Below, piece after piece: positions 31,809 through 44,200 of a stretch of DNA of 64,000 bases. Source of the DNA: Petunia secreta (Eukaryota > Streptophyta > Magnoliopsida > Solanales > Solanaceae); contig JARKIP010000022.1 in assembly GCA_029990175.1 (NCBI GenBank), positions 22,356,001 to 22,420,000 on the forward strand, given 5' to 3'. The position numbers and the translations under genes were made by a program. How positions within the stretch are numbered: the stretch's first letter is position 1; every line of letters begins with the position of its first letter. The notes under the pieces were generated by a model. The model saw only the letters and a program-made list of their open reading frames with translations. It did not search any database and had not been told where the DNA came from.

Positions 31809-34326
31809 ATTTGATTGCGAGAAGTCAAAATTTCAAATATGTGTTGAGTCTAAATATACGAAACACCCTTACAAGTCAATTGAAAGGGATTCGGAACCAT
31901 TAGACATAATTCATACGGACATTTGTGACATGAAGTCAATACCATCTCGCGGCGGAAAGAAGTATTTCATAACTTTTATTGACGATAGCACTCGTTACTG
32001 CTATGTTTATTTACTTAGTAGTAAAGATGAGGCAATTGACGCATTCAAGCAATACAAAAATGAAGTTGAAACGCAACTTAACAAAAAGATCAAAATGATA
32101 AGAAGTGATAGGGGTGGAGAATATGAATCTCCTTTTGAACAAATATGTTTGGAATATGGTATTATTCATCAAACAACTGCCCCCTACACGCCTCTATCTA
32201 ATGGGATTGCGGAAAGGAAAAATCGAACGTTAAAGGAGATGATGAATGCCTTGTTTATAAGTTCGGGTCTACCCCAGAACTTGTGGGGGGAAGCCTTATT
32301 CACGGCTAATCAAATACTCAATCGAGTTCCCATTATCAAAACACTTTCCATTCCATATGAAAGGTGGAAAGGAAGGAAGCCCAACTTGAATTACTTCAAA
32401 GTGTTGGGGTGTTTGGCAAAAGTGCAAGTTCCAAAACCCAAAAGGGTTAAGATTGGACCGAAAACAGTTGATTGTGTTTTCATTGGGTATGCTATAAACA
32501 GTAAAGCATATCGGTTTCTGGTTCATAAATAAGAAAATCCCGACATTCACGTTAATACGGTGATGGAATCAGATAGTGCTGAATTCTTTGAAACTATGTA
32601 TCCGTATAAGAAGGAATGTGAGTCAGTTGGTGAAAGATCCAAACGACCTCGGGAAGGAACAAAAGAAAATTTACCAAATGAGGAAGAACCAAGACGGAGC
32701 AAGCGTCAAAGAACTTCTACTTCATTTGGAGATGACTTTGTCACTTTTCTTTTGGAAAATGAGCCTCGGACGTTTAAAGAAGCAATGTCTTCTTCAGACT
32801 CACCATTTTGGAAAGAGGCAGTCAATAGTGAAATAGAATCTATTTTGAGCAACCATACTTGGTAGTTGGTTGATCTTCCTCCTAGAAACAAACCATTAGG
32901 TGCTAAGTGGATTTTTAAAAGGAAAATGAAAGCTGATGGCACTATTGACAAGTACAAGGCAAGGCTTGTTGTTAAAGGATATAGACAACAAGAAGATCTT
33001 GACTACTTTGACACATACTCGCCGGTAACCAGAATAACATCCATACGTATGTTAATAGCGTTAGCCGCTGTGTATGGTCTTGAAATCCATCAAATGGACG
33101 TTAAGACAGCGTTCTTAAACGGGGACTTGGAGGAAGAAATTTACCTAGAACAACCTGAAGGGTTTGTGGTTCCGGGTAAAGAAAAGATGGTGTGTAAACT
33201 TGTTAAGTCGCTTTATGGACTAAAACAAGCACCTAAACAATGGCATGCGAAATTTGATCATACAATGTTGTCAAATGGCTTTAAAATTAACGAGTGTGAC
33301 AAATGTGTCTACATTAAGAACACTCCTAATTATGTAGTCATTGTTTGCTTATATGTGGACGACATGTTGATAATGAGCAATGACATTGCCAATAAAAATG
33401 CTACGAAACGCATGTTGACTAGCAAATTTGATATGAAAGACTTAGGAGTTGCCGACTTAATTCTGGGCGTTAAGATCCATAGGACTCCTCAAAGTCTGGA
33501 TTTGTCTCAATCTCACTACATCAATAGTGTGCTTGAAAAATTTAAATATTTGGAGTTTAAAGTTTCAAAGACTCTTATTGATGTGAACCTTGCTCTTAAA
33601 AAGAACAAAGGTCAAAGCATGTCGCAACGGGATTATGCTCGTGTTTTGGGAAGTTTGATGTACATCATGAATTGTACTCGTCCAGATATAGCTTGTGCTA
33701 TAAGTAAACTAAGTCGATGCACGAGTAATCCCAATCAAACTCATTGGATGGCAATGAAACGTGTTTTGGGATATTTAAAATACACCCAAGACTTTGCATT
33801 GCATTATAACAAGTATCCTGCAGTCATTGAAGGATATTGTGATGCCAATTGGATCACTGGCACAACTGATTCTAAGTCCACAAGTGGATATATTTTCGAA
33901 CTTGGTAGAGGAGCGGTATCTTGGAAATTGTCCAAGCAAACATGTATTGCCCGCTCTACAATGGAAGCTGAATTTATAGCTTTAGATAAAGCCGGTGAAG
34001 AAGCTGAATGGCTTCGAAACTTTTTGGAAGACATTCCGTTCTGGCCTAAACCGTTGACACCAATTTGTATACATTGTGATAGTCAATCGGCTATAGGAAG
34101 AGCTAGGAATGTCATGTATAACGGTACGAATCGTCATATACGACGAAGGTACAAAACCGTTAGGGACCTACTCTCTAGAGGAATTATCACCATTGATTAC
34201 GTGAAATCAAGGGATAATGTATCGGATCCGCTTACAAAAGGCCTAACTAGAGAGGCGGTTGAGTGTTCATCGAAGGGAATGGGACTATGGCCAAGGACAA
34301 GTCATCACGGCGATAACTCTACCTAG
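31783..34326 (+). pseudogene. Copia-2 Pol: partial integrase, RT and RNase H
   Basis: Begins in the middle of the integrase zinc finger (FDCEKSKFQIC, only the Cys pair left). The integrase core follows (IIHTDICDMKS; MIRSDRGGEYES; GIAERKNRTLKE), keeping D, D and E. Stops replace codons at about 32530 and 32863. RT follows (LGAKWIFKRKMKADGTIDKY; MDVKTAFLNGDLEEEIY; catalytic YVDD at about 33353-33364). RNase H has EGYCDANW, STMEAEF and IHCDSQSAI, then the end DPLTKGLTREAV. Aspartic protease and the His pair of integrase are deleted, and the frame differs from gag. Non-functional on its own. Confidence 0.9.
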
Positions 34327-34884
34327 GAGACTAGAGATCCTAAGAACTAGGTTCAAGGAGAATACAAAGTTGTGTATGACGGTCCAACATTGTCAATTAA
34401 ATATTTGGTCCATTCTCGTGATGAGACAATGTTCAAGTACCAAGGATAAAATGCTAAAGGCTTTTTTTAATGATTATCTAAGTTTGATATTGTAATTATC
34501 AAACAATGTATATCTATAGGATTACACGTTTAGAAATCACCTATGTAAGTGTGAAGTGGAAGCCGCTTCAAGGAGAATTCTGTATGGCCAATTCTTTAAT
34601 CACTTATGAAACCAGGCGGTGTTCATGGCTGAAATGAAAACAACAGTGAGAACCACAGACGGTTAAGAGTTAGTTGTGTGACTTACATTGTCTAGGTATA
34701 CACCGAAGCTCAACGGTTCAAAGATATCAAATCTACCGATTGATCGAGTATATCCGATGTATGTTCACTACGGAAAGTTCAAAGGGAAACCTACTTATCC
34801 CGATGGAACTAATTCTTTCTTGCAAATCACACAAGTCTGTCATGCATATGTCAAATACAGCCATTCCCCATTCATGTGGGGGAT
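34327..34884 (+). other. Copia-2 3' untranslated region and polypurine tract
   Basis: Non-coding stretch after RNase H. It ends with GTGGGGGAT at 34876-34884 directly before the LTR, the plus-strand primer. Confidence 0.75.
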
Positions 34885-35903
34885 TGTTGGATTTAGTGGA
34901 AGAATGTGAATGGGAAACGGGTGAAAGGTGAAAAGGTTCCTTTTTGTAAGGAAATGCACTTTCTCCCACATTGGTAGAGGAAAAGGATTTTGTTGGGTTT
35001 AAATAGAGATTTACTTCTCTTAGCTCTTAAAAGGGGTGAGAAGAAGGGAAGCCTCGCGCTGTCGTCGTCGCTCGCTCGTCTCGGCTTCGGCTTCGGTCAA
35101 TTGATATGATTGATTGACTTAAATTTTTGGACCAACAAAAATAAAATATTAATTAATTAATATTTTAATTCATTTTTGTAACGGGCAGCTGAAGTGAGTT
35201 CAGTATCGGGCAGCTGAAGTGAGTTCAGTACCGGGCAGCTGAAGTGACATCAGCAGATTAATTCCTCCACGTTTTCCCTCCACGTTTTTGCATTAAAGTC
35301 AGCCATTAGTGGTAGATTAATTCCTCCACATTAAAGTCAGTCACTAGTGGTAGATTGATTCCTTCACATTAAAGTCAGTCATTAGTGGTAGATTAATTCT
35401 CCCACTTTTTCTCATTAAATGCAGCTGTGTCTCTTCGTCTGCCCTTGGGTGGCTATATAAACTGGTCATTCGTCAGTCCTTGAGACATAGACTGAAACTC
35501 TGAGTAAGAGACAAGACAGAGACTAAACCTCGGACAGAGGATAGACTCATGTTCGGACAGATAGACACAACCTCGGGCAGAGGATAGAAACACTCGGGCA
35601 GAGAAAAACACTGACAGAAAACATATCTTAATGCATCCCTCTCTTTCTGCATATTAAGTGAGTCGTGTGATTTGCTCCGTTCCTTTGTGTTCGCCGTGTT
35701 CTACCGTTTGAAGTGCCGCTACAGTAGAGCTGTTATCCCGTTCCATCCTTGGAGCAATTAACCCGTGAACCTTGGGCATCGTGAGGGGGTTAGATTTCTT
35801 AAGAAGACATAAGTAACTTGTGGGTTCGGGATTGTCCTATTACTAACAGATTATATACTGCAGGTTTTTGTATCTTCTAATTTATTTGAACACAGAAACA
35901 ACA
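34885..35903 (+). repeat. 3' LTR of copia-2
   Basis: 1019 bases, same ends and repeat units as the 5' LTR, plus an extra AT-rich piece of about 60 bases near 35100-35165. It also has an extra CGGACAGAGGATAGAC stretch near 35530. Confidence 0.92.
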
Positions 35904-35908
35904 AACCA

Positions 35909-37059
35909 TACCTCCAAATCAACACAAGTTGCAATTTAAAGGAGAAGTTAGATTAAAATTGTGATACTTCATTGCAACTTTTACCACGAAATAGGTGATT
36001 ATAGCATCAGAAGAAAGACTCTTGATTAGCGGATAATACTAGCTGCTATGTTCTTGAAAATACTACTAATAGAAGTTATGAGTTATGAGTTCCTTATCCA
36101 ATCTAACTCACTGGATCAAACGAATCACCACACAAACGAAAAAAATTTTTTGATCTAAAATGCATAACCCATACTCATGATTCTTCAACTTCAGATAATT
36201 TCATTTAATACATTAAACAGGATAATAATTGTATCAATCGTATCTTATATGTGTCTAAGTAGCAATTTCATAGTAGATAGAGATGCTTCACCTACTAGTA
36301 TGTCTCAAGTAGGAGAATGCTCCCCCCTCATCAATTGGCCAAAAACACCCATTTGATAGGAAAAAAAACAAAGGAGAAAAAAAAAATAGTATGAAGATTG
36401 AAGCATGGACTACAAAAGAAGTCATCTTCTTTTCGGGTAACCTAAAAATTACAGGATAAAAAAATAGAGAAAACATCACAAATAATGCAGCATAAGCGAG
36501 AAAACTTAGAAACTTCATAACCACATAGACCAATTGACATAGGAATTATATAAATTACCTGTCCGAGGATGGTCTACAAAGTCTAACAAGCACGTCTATG
36601 GCAAATATGTAGTTGAAAGAAATCACAAACTCAAAATCTCTTCAAAGTCGGGAAGGATCAGACCCTATCTTGGAGAAATCGCAAAGAGCCCTAACCTTTT
36701 TCTCTCTATTTAAAAAATAATTTCCATCAATTAGGAGTGTGGTAACAACCATAAAAAAAAATAGGAAAATCTGCAAAGGACATAAGCATAAAAGGAAGAA
36801 AATAGGATTACTTACGCTTCTGTTATTTTACAGGGTGATGCTCGTGAATTCACCACCAAGAGGAAAGTGATGTGCGCTGCGGTTAGGCGAGTAGTGAGTT
36901 GAAGAATTTTGGGGGATTTTAAATGTGAGTCCTAACTTGGAGATTAATGTTTCATAATTTAAGAAGTTCTCTTATGGGTGGGAAATATTAGTGTAGGGGA
37001 AAAGATTGAAGGGGGAAAAAGTGCCGCCCTTTTTTTGGTTTTAATTCCTGGATATCGTG
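35909..37059. other. CACTA interior, right of copia-2
   Basis: AT-rich. The only suggestive item is TTATTTTACAG at about 36822-36832 followed by an open stretch of about 20 codons, which might be a captured exon. Otherwise nothing recognisable. Confidence 0.4.
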
Positions 37060-37215
37060 TATTTAATGGCCGGTTATTATCCGCTCATAATTGTTGAGCT
37101 AAATTTAGACTTTAACAACCGAAAAATATGCTGGTCGTCGTAAATATATTAATTGCGACTGGATCCGTATCCCTTCGTTAAATAGTAGTCGTTAAAAGCT
37201 AAAATTCTTGTAGTG
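37060..37215. repeat. Right terminus and subterminal repeats of the CACTA element
   Basis: Several GGTCGT/AACGAC-like motifs lead to the terminal CACTACAAGAAT (minus strand). TTG follows as a possible 3-bp target duplication; its left partner is lost. Confidence 0.75.
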
Positions 37216-38200
37216 TTGTAACGTTCATGATTCCTTTTTATTGTTGGTGGAATAACTTCTTCTTAAACATGAGGAGAGGAAACATTTTCCTTTTTACTAA
37301 TAGCTTTAATACAAATTAGCCACATTCATTATGGGAGAAGGGGATCAATTAAAAACTTAAGGGCTTTTGAATTAAGAAAAAAAAGCAAAAACTTGAGAAA
37401 AAAGATAAGTATGATTCTTTGCCAAGAAAATATGCCAAGTCATCTTTTTTGGGCCCTCAATTATTATATTATATATAGATAGAGATAGAGATAGATATAA
37501 GTATAGATAGATATAGATATAAATATAAATATAAATATATAGATATATATAGATATAGATTTACTTGGTACTATTCAATTTCCTGGCTAGATTGCGGCAA
37601 AGAAAATTACACATTTCATTATTGTAGTAACATATTATTTAAGACCTTAAATATTAAAAGGTTTAGAGCCATACAAATAATTTGGCATACTTAAAACCAC
37701 AATTGAAAATCCTTCTTTCTTTATTAATTTTTGTTTTAAATTAAACTATGACAAACAAAATGAAATAAACAATAATTTTTCTATGCACCAATATTTACAT
37801 AATTATATCACTTGATCAAAAGCAATTATACACACTCATTTATAAATAAATTGATAGATATAAGATAAAAATGGTTTTTTTTACCAGTTATAATCAATTA
37901 AACTGCATTGATAATGTCTTTATGGGCATTGAATCCAAACAATATTAGTCCTTTTTGTTTACAAAATATTTTGTCCTTACTCTTTGAACGAGACCGACGA
38001 CACATAGTTAATAGATTACATTTTCTGTTCGAACTTATGTTATAAGATTTTCGTTTATCTTGTTCGGAAAAGAATGTTAGTTTTTTAAATTTAACTTAAA
38101 CTTTCTATTAGACAAACAAATATTGTAACATTATTGATGATACAAGTTTCAAAAGTTTTTGTTCTTTTTTAAATTTGGTGCCTAATCAAATTTTGCTCAT
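37216..38200. other. AT-rich flank with GATA/TA microsatellite
   Basis: No gene seen. A run of GATAGA, TATAGA and TATAAA units occupies about 37465-37562. The last five bases, CTCAT, are the target duplication of G; the sequence resumes at 48889. Confidence 0.7.
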
Positions 38201-38758
38201 TGTATTGGGTAAAAATTGACCCGTGGTGATCCGCCTCGGTAGTGCAAATCTTAACGACCGAACACGTCACGACTAAGCAACCGCCGAAGCGATTGAACAA
38301 ATCGCCGAAGCCTTGAAACCGAAGATGCGTTACCGAAGGCGAGCCGCGAGCTGAGCTTCGGTGACTATCACCTCGGTCAAGCAACAGGGCCACGCCACCG
38401 AGGTCGTTAACACTCACCTCGGTGGATGCTCCTCGGTTCGCCCGGCTTTGCAGCCCATTACTTCACCCCACTAACTCAGCCACTACACCTCAAGATCGTG
38501 GGACAACATGGCAATAGATAGTGGAGATCATGGGCAGAGACTCATATCTATAAATAGCAGTTCATTTCATGTAATAGGCATCCAGAAATACATACCGAAA
38601 CTCTGCCCAAATTTGTACTGAACATCCATATATTGAAAGCAAGTTATTTTACGCATTTTCGTCTATTTCGTGCATTATTTACCGCTTTGATACAAAGATT
38701 TGCTTATATTCGAATCCAAATTCGACTTGTGTACCTAAAAACGATTTAGGCCCATACA
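38201..38758 (+). repeat. 5' LTR of G
   Basis: TGTATTGGG...GCCCATACA. A TATA box (TCTATAAATAG) lies at 38547-38557. CCTCGGT/ACCGAGG motifs recur in the upstream part. Confidence 0.95.
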
Positions 38759-38761
38759 AAT

Positions 38762-38779
38762 TGGCGCCGTCTGTGGGGA
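38762..38779 (+). other. Primer binding site of G
   Basis: TGGCGCCGTCTGTGGGGA three bases after the LTR. This non-Met primer type is common in Tat elements; the tRNA was not determined. Confidence 0.8.
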
Positions 38780-38848
38780 TATAAGCAATAACGCTTTGTT
38801 CCGAAGTTCAAAACCCGTTTTTCATCAAGAAATTTGTGACCCTACGTC

Positions 38849-41071
38849 ATGGCTGATAACAACAGTGGTGGTAACGGTGATCGGGTTGACGTTCCGACGA
38901 ACCAACAATCCTTCACCCCAATGACAACCGAAGAATTTCAAATGTATGTTGTCACCACACTAAGAGCTCTCCAGAATAAGCAGGATGAGCAGGCTAGTAT
39001 CAACGCCGAGTTTCGCGCTTCACTAGAAGTGCGAAACAGCACCGCCCCAAACGGCACCCAGCCCTCGGCCCCTGGTGGAGGCACCCCGCCTTTCGTTCCT
39101 CCGGGTGCGACAACAGGGGGACCTCACAATGGAGCCGCGTCTGGAGGCTCGGGGAGTAATCCATCTTCCATGCCACACTTCGGGACGGTTCCCTCCGTGG
39201 CAGAAACAACGTCCTCGGTTGACGTTGAAAGAATGAGTAGAGAAATCGAGGCTCGCATCGAGGCGCGCGTCGAAAAACGCCTCGAACGCGTACCGGGGAT
39301 AAGCAAGGAGGAAGATGACCTCGACATCGAGCAATATAGGGAGCAGCCCTATAAGCCCGAAGCAGCACCAGCTCCAACTCCTGTGGGTTTCAAACTCACA
39401 TTCCTCAAAAAGTACGATGGGACAACTGATCCCAAGGAGCATGTTAGGGAATACATGTCCATGGTAAAGAGCAACGACTTGACGCCCACACAGCTTGAGT
39501 CCATATTTTTAAAGAAGTTTGGTAGTTCGTTGGAAAAGGGTGCCCTTCGGTGGTATTTATGCTTGCCACCGGGGTCAATCTCCTCGTTCAAAGAACTATC
39601 CAGCGCCTTTGTCAAAGCTCACACCGGCGCGCAAAAGATCCTCCAGAGGAAGGAGGATATATGTGAAGTGAAACAATGGCCCGGTGAGCCACTTAAAGAG
39701 TTCCTCGAGCGATTTCATGCTGAACGTATGGAGTTGCCTCGAATGGATGATACCTTGGCTATCATGGCCTTCGAAAAAGGTATCAACGGTCGCAATTCAA
39801 GTGCTGCAGCTGAATTGCGAAAAGAGTTGCAACAGTATCAGGTCCTGACGTGGGAGGACCTGCATAGAAGAGCTTACTCCAAAATCAGATTGGAGGAGGC
39901 GGAGTTCAAAAACCGAGGTTACCAAAACCGAGGTGATATTTCGAATCGCGCCGAGGCGCCACGAAATAATTTGAAAGGGAGGTATGAACCTTATACTTCG
40001 CCGAGGCAACATGTTACTCAAAGGTTGGGGAACAACCCCGGTAACTCATACCCGACATCTCACATAAGCCAAAGGCTTGGAGGGAAGGTTCAAACCAATA
40101 TGAACCAAAGGAATCCCTCGAGCTCCGCTTCGGTCCCAAGAAAGGATCTTCCCCGGATCCAAGATTATAATTTCAACATATCGACCTCGGAGCTGGTCGA
40201 CGTCGTTAAGGGGACAGCCGGGGTAAGAATTCCCAAAGATATGAGAACCCCGGCGGACAAAAGGGATCAGAATCTGCATTGCGAGTTTCATGCAGATTAT
40301 GGTCACAGAACCGAGGACTGCAAAGCTTTGCGCCTCGAGGTAGCTCACCTACTGAAAAAAGGAGTCTTGGCTCAATTCCTCACTGACAAGGGGAAAGATA
40401 ATTTTTCAAAGAACCGAGGGGATGGGCAACCACCTCGGGCTCCACCCCCGGAGAGAGTAGTTAACGTCATCACCGGGGGGTCAGAAGTAAACGGCGTGAA
40501 CTTCGCCGCAGCTAAAAAATTTGCTAAGCTCTCCATCACCATGGAGAAGAGGACCCGAGTTGGAGGCTCGGGAAAGGACATCGTGTTCGATGAGGATGAC
40601 TGTGATGGGATGATGTTCCCCCATCACGATGCTCTAATCATCATGCTAAGAATTAACAACGCTGACATCAAGAGAGTCTTGATTGACCCCGGTAGTTCGG
40701 TAAATATCATCAACTACGGGGCCGTGAAGCAGATGTGGCTAAAAGGGGAAATCGTTCCCAAATCAACAGTGTTGGCTGGTTTTAACAATTCAACAGAGAA
40801 GACGTTGGGTGAAATCACGCTGAAGACATTCGCTGAGGGTGTCACCAAAGAGACACTGTTTCAAGTGATGCCCGAGGATCTGGCCTATAATGTAATCCTC
40901 GGGCGGCCATGGATCCACTCCATGGAAGCTGTTCCTTCCACTTTACACCAAGTGATCAAATTCCCAACGCCTTGGGGGGTTCGGTCAATTAAGGGGGAGC
41001 AGCGAGTAGTGAGGGAATGCTACTCGGTTGCACTGAAGAGTGGAGTCGCCCCAAACGGGCCCAAAAAATAG
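38849..41071 (+). CDS. Gag-protease of G
   Basis: A 740-residue ORF starting MADNNSGGNG. Low-complexity Pro/Gly/Ser and a charged helix (VERMSREIEARIEARVEKRL, about residues 130-150) come first. The capsid-like region spans about residues 175-340 (LKKYDGTTDPKEHVREYMS; ALRWYLCLPPGSI; EFLERFHAERMELP). A modified zinc finger (CEFHADYGHRTEDC) lies near residue 478, with His where Cys is usual, as is typical for Tat Gag. The protease near residue 613 reads LIDPGSSVNII, Asp-Pro-Gly instead of Asp-Ser/Thr-Gly, followed by VILGRPWIHSM. It ends in TAG followed by CAA; the same frame stays open about 70 more codons. Intact and probably translatable. Confidence 0.9.
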   Translation: MADNNSGGNGDRVDVPTNQQSFTPMTTEEFQMYVVTTLRALQNKQDEQASINAEFRASLEVRNSTAPNGTQPSAPGGGTPPFVPPGATTGGPHNGAASGGSGSNPSSMPHFGTVPSVAETTSSVDVERMSREIEARIEARVEKRLERVPGISKEEDDLDIEQYREQPYKPEAAPAPTPVGFKLTFLKKYDGTTDPKEHVREYMSMVKSNDLTPTQLESIFLKKFGSSLEKGALRWYLCLPPGSISSFKELSSAFVKAHTGAQKILQRKEDICEVKQWPGEPLKEFLERFHAERMELPRMDDTLAIMAFEKGINGRNSSAAAELRKELQQYQVLTWEDLHRRAYSKIRLEEAEFKNRGYQNRGDISNRAEAPRNNLKGRYEPYTSPRQHVTQRLGNNPGNSYPTSHISQRLGGKVQTNMNQRNPSSSASVPRKDLPRIQDYNFNISTSELVDVVKGTAGVRIPKDMRTPADKRDQNLHCEFHADYGHRTEDCKALRLEVAHLLKKGVLAQFLTDKGKDNFSKNRGDGQPPRAPPPERVVNVITGGSEVNGVNFAAAKKFAKLSITMEKRTRVGGSGKDIVFDEDDCDGMMFPHHDALIIMLRINNADIKRVLIDPGSSVNIINYGAVKQMWLKGEIVPKSTVLAGFNNSTEKTLGEITLKTFAEGVTKETLFQVMPEDLAYNVILGRPWIHSMEAVPSTLHQVIKFPTPWGVRSIKGEQRVVRECYSVALKSGVAPNGPKK

Positions 41072-41271
41072 CAACCAACGCAACCGGGGTCGAGCGAGGC
41101 GAGCCTCCAAAATGAAATTGAAAATATCCCGGCATGCGTGCAAGAGCCTCGGAAGCAAAAAGCCGAGGACTCTACCATTGAGGAGCTGAACTCTTTCACT
41201 CTACTGAAAGAGTTCCCAGAAAGGAAAGTGCACATCGGCTCGGAGTTGGACCGAAGTCGAAAGAGGCAATT

Positions 41272-44200
41272 ATGGAAGTTTTAAGGTCCAACCATGACTG
41301 TTTTGCTTGGGCTCATTCAGACATGACAGGTATCGATCCGGAGATCATGACTCACAAGCTGAATGTAGATCCAAGGTTCACCCCGGTGAAACAGAAGAAG
41401 AGACCTCACGCCGGGGTGAAAAAGAAGGCGATTGAAGATGAGACCACGAAGCTGCAAGAAAATGGTTTCATCAGGGAGGTGAAATATCCCGAATGGCTGG
41501 CAAATGTGGTAGTTGTGCCGAAAAAGAATGGCAAGTGGAGAATGTGTGTAGACTACACCGACCTGAATAAAGCTTGCCCCAAAGATTCTTACCCATTGCC
41601 ACAAATCGACAGGTTAATAGACTCCACGGCTGGACACAAACTATTAACTTTCTTGGATGCGTATTCGGGCTACAATCAAATTCTCATGGACCCGAAGGAT
41701 GAAGAGAAAACCTCATTCATCACAGACCGAGGCACCTTCTGTTACAAAGTGATGCCCTTCGGTCTAAAGAACGCCGGGGCGACATACCAAAGGTTGGTGT
41801 GTCGCATGTTTAAAGAGTACATCGGGAAGTCTATGGAGGTCTACATAGACGACATGCTCATCAAATCGATCCAAATCGAGGATCATTTGAATCATCTGAG
41901 GGAAGCTTTTGCTGTACTGAGGCAATATGGTATGAAATTGAATCCTGAGAAGTGCGCCTTCGGCGTAGGATCTGGGAAATTCTTGGGCTTTATTGTCTCC
42001 TAGCGTGGAATCGAAGCTAACCCAGATAAAATCAGAGCCATTGAGGAAATCCCCGAAGAGTTAACCGAGGTAAAGGAGGTTCAACGCTTAACTGGCCGAG
42101 TCGCTGCCTTGAGTCGATTCATCTCAAGATCCTCGGAGCGATGCCACAATTTCTTCTCCGTTCTGAGGAAGAACAATCACTTCGAATGGACACCGGAGTG
42201 TAAACAGGCGTTGAAAGATCTGAAACAATACTTGGCTAACGCGCCTCTGCTCGCCAAGCCGAAGGAAGGAGAAACATTGCTGGTATATTTAGCAGTGTCC
42301 GAGGTATCAGTCAGTGCGGTGCATGTTCGAGAGGAAGACGGCAAACAACAGCCCATCTATTATGTAAGCAAGACACTCCTCGATGCTGAAACCAGGTACC
42401 CACACTTGGAAAAATTAGCTCTTGCCTTACTAATTGCTGCTCGAAAACTGCGCCCCTACTTTCAATGCCATCCAATAGCAGTAGTTTCAACTTTCCCCTT
42501 GAGAAACATATTACATAAGCCAGAGTTGTCGGGGAGATTGTCTAAATGGGCGGTTGAGTTAAGTGAATATGACATCACTTATCAACCCCGAACAGCCATT
42601 AAATCCCAAGTTTTGGCGGATTTCGTGGCTGATTTTAGCATTGATATCTTGCCCGAGGCGGAAAAAGAGAACTCGATGACGAAGGGGCATCCTTCGGGAT
42701 TGTGGGTGCTGCATACCGATGGGGCAACAAATTCAAAAGGTTCGGGGCTAGGCATTGTATTGAGGGCGCCCACCGGGGAGAAAATCAGGCACTCGGTTCG
42801 GTTCAAAAAAGTAACCAACAACGAAGCAGAGTATGAAGCAGCTCTAGCAGGCTTAGAGCTAGCTAAGGACATGGGAGTTGAAAGAATTGAACTAAGGTGC
42901 GATTCACAATTGGTGGTCAACCAAGTCCTCGGTGATTATACGGCTCGAGAGCCCAGAATGCAGCTATACTTGGATCGAGCACAAAGGATTTTATCACAAT
43001 TCCAAGAATGGCAGATTAAGCAAATACCTCGAGAGGAGAACACCGAGGCTGATGCCTTGGAAAATCTAGGTTCGGCAATCGATGAAGCCCACTCGGGGAC
43101 TGACTCGGTGGTTCGATTGCTATCAGCTCAAATGAGGGAGATGAAACTACAAGTTAATTCCGTGGATAACCGTTGGGATTGGCGAAGCAAATTCATCTCC
43201 TATTTTGACTCGGGGACTGTCCCCCAAAATAAAAAAGAAGCAAGGAAGCTGCGAACTCAGGCGGCTTCATATCACTTAATCGAGGGCAATCTGTACAAAC
43301 GACTGTATTGCGGCCCGATGGCCAAATGTTTGGGCCCCGACGAGGCTAGGTATGTGATGGCCGAAGTGCACGAAGGCGAGTGCGGCAACCATTCGGGGGG
43401 AAAGTCCTTGGTGCGTAAATTGCTAAGAGCTGGATATTATTGGCCCACAATAAGTGCCGATGTGAAAGCCTTCGTGCAAAAGTGCGATAAATGCCAACGC
43501 CACGGACCGATGATTCACCAACAGGCCGAGCCTCTTCATTCGGTAGTGTCACCGTGGCCCTTCATGAAATGGGGAATGGATGTCGTGGGACCATTGCCCA
43601 AAGGAAAAGGTGGTGTTCGTTTCATCCTGGTATTGACTGATTACTTCACCAAATGGGTGGAAGCAGCGGCTCTCACCGAGGTTAAGCAAAAGCAAGTAAT
43701 CGACTTCATTAGAAAGAACATCATCTATAGGTTCGGCGAGCCAAAAGAGATCGCTTGTGACAATGGCAAGCAATTCGTGGGGGCCGCTATCACTGACTTT
43801 TTTAAACAGTGGGGAATCAAAAGGATAGCCTCGACTCCGCACCACCCAAGTGCTAATGGCCAAGCTGAGTCTTCAAACAGGATCATAATTGAAAATTTGA
43901 AGAAGCGACTTGATGAGAAGAAAGGCCCTTGGCCCGAGGAGTTGCATGGAGTGTTATGGGCCATGCGTACAACGGAGAAGAACAGCACCGGTGAGACCCC
44001 TTTTTCATTAGCCTATGGCATGGATTCTCTCATCCCGGTAGAAGTGGGCGAGCCAAGCCTTCGGTATGCCCATACAACTGAAGATGCCAACCAAGAGGCG
44101 ATGCGCATTGAGCTAGATTTGCTCGAAGAAAAGAGGGAATTAGCTTTGGTTCGGCTTGCTGCCCAAAAAAGACAGATCGAAGCTTACCTCAACAGAAAAG

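Larger units (their letters stand above)
29645..35903 (+). mobile_element. Ty1/copia element copia-2, complete ends, internally deleted
   Basis: Plus-strand copia element inside the CACTA element, flanked by AACCA at 29640-29644 and 35904-35908. It has two LTRs, a leader with hairpin repeats, gag, and a pol that lacks protease and the first part of integrase. The TGTTGG...AACAACA ends and the IN-RT-RH order define the superfamily. Confidence 0.95.
27101..37215. mobile_element. CACTA (En/Spm-type) element, left end damaged
   Basis: The right end is GCTAAAATTCTTGTAGTG, the reverse complement of a CACTACAAGAA terminus. Both arms carry repeated CCGGTCGTTA/TAACGACCGG-type subterminal motifs (27104-27300 and 37060-37200), as expected for CACTA elements. 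At the left only TACAAG remains, shared with the gag-pro codons of F, so the first bases are lost. No transposase ORF was recognised; about 3.8 kb remain without the nested copia-2. Probably non-autonomous. Confidence 0.8.

Noticed and set aside
36288..36533. 81-residue hydrophobic ORF on the minus strand
   Set aside because: Low-complexity Phe/Leu-rich frame in A/T-rich DNA; no conserved motif.
36850..36900. Histone-like exon
   Set aside because: Tried against remembered histone H4 C-terminal pattern; residues do not line up.
37465..37562. Regulatory GATA cluster
   Set aside because: Simple GATA/TA microsatellite, nothing nearby to regulate.
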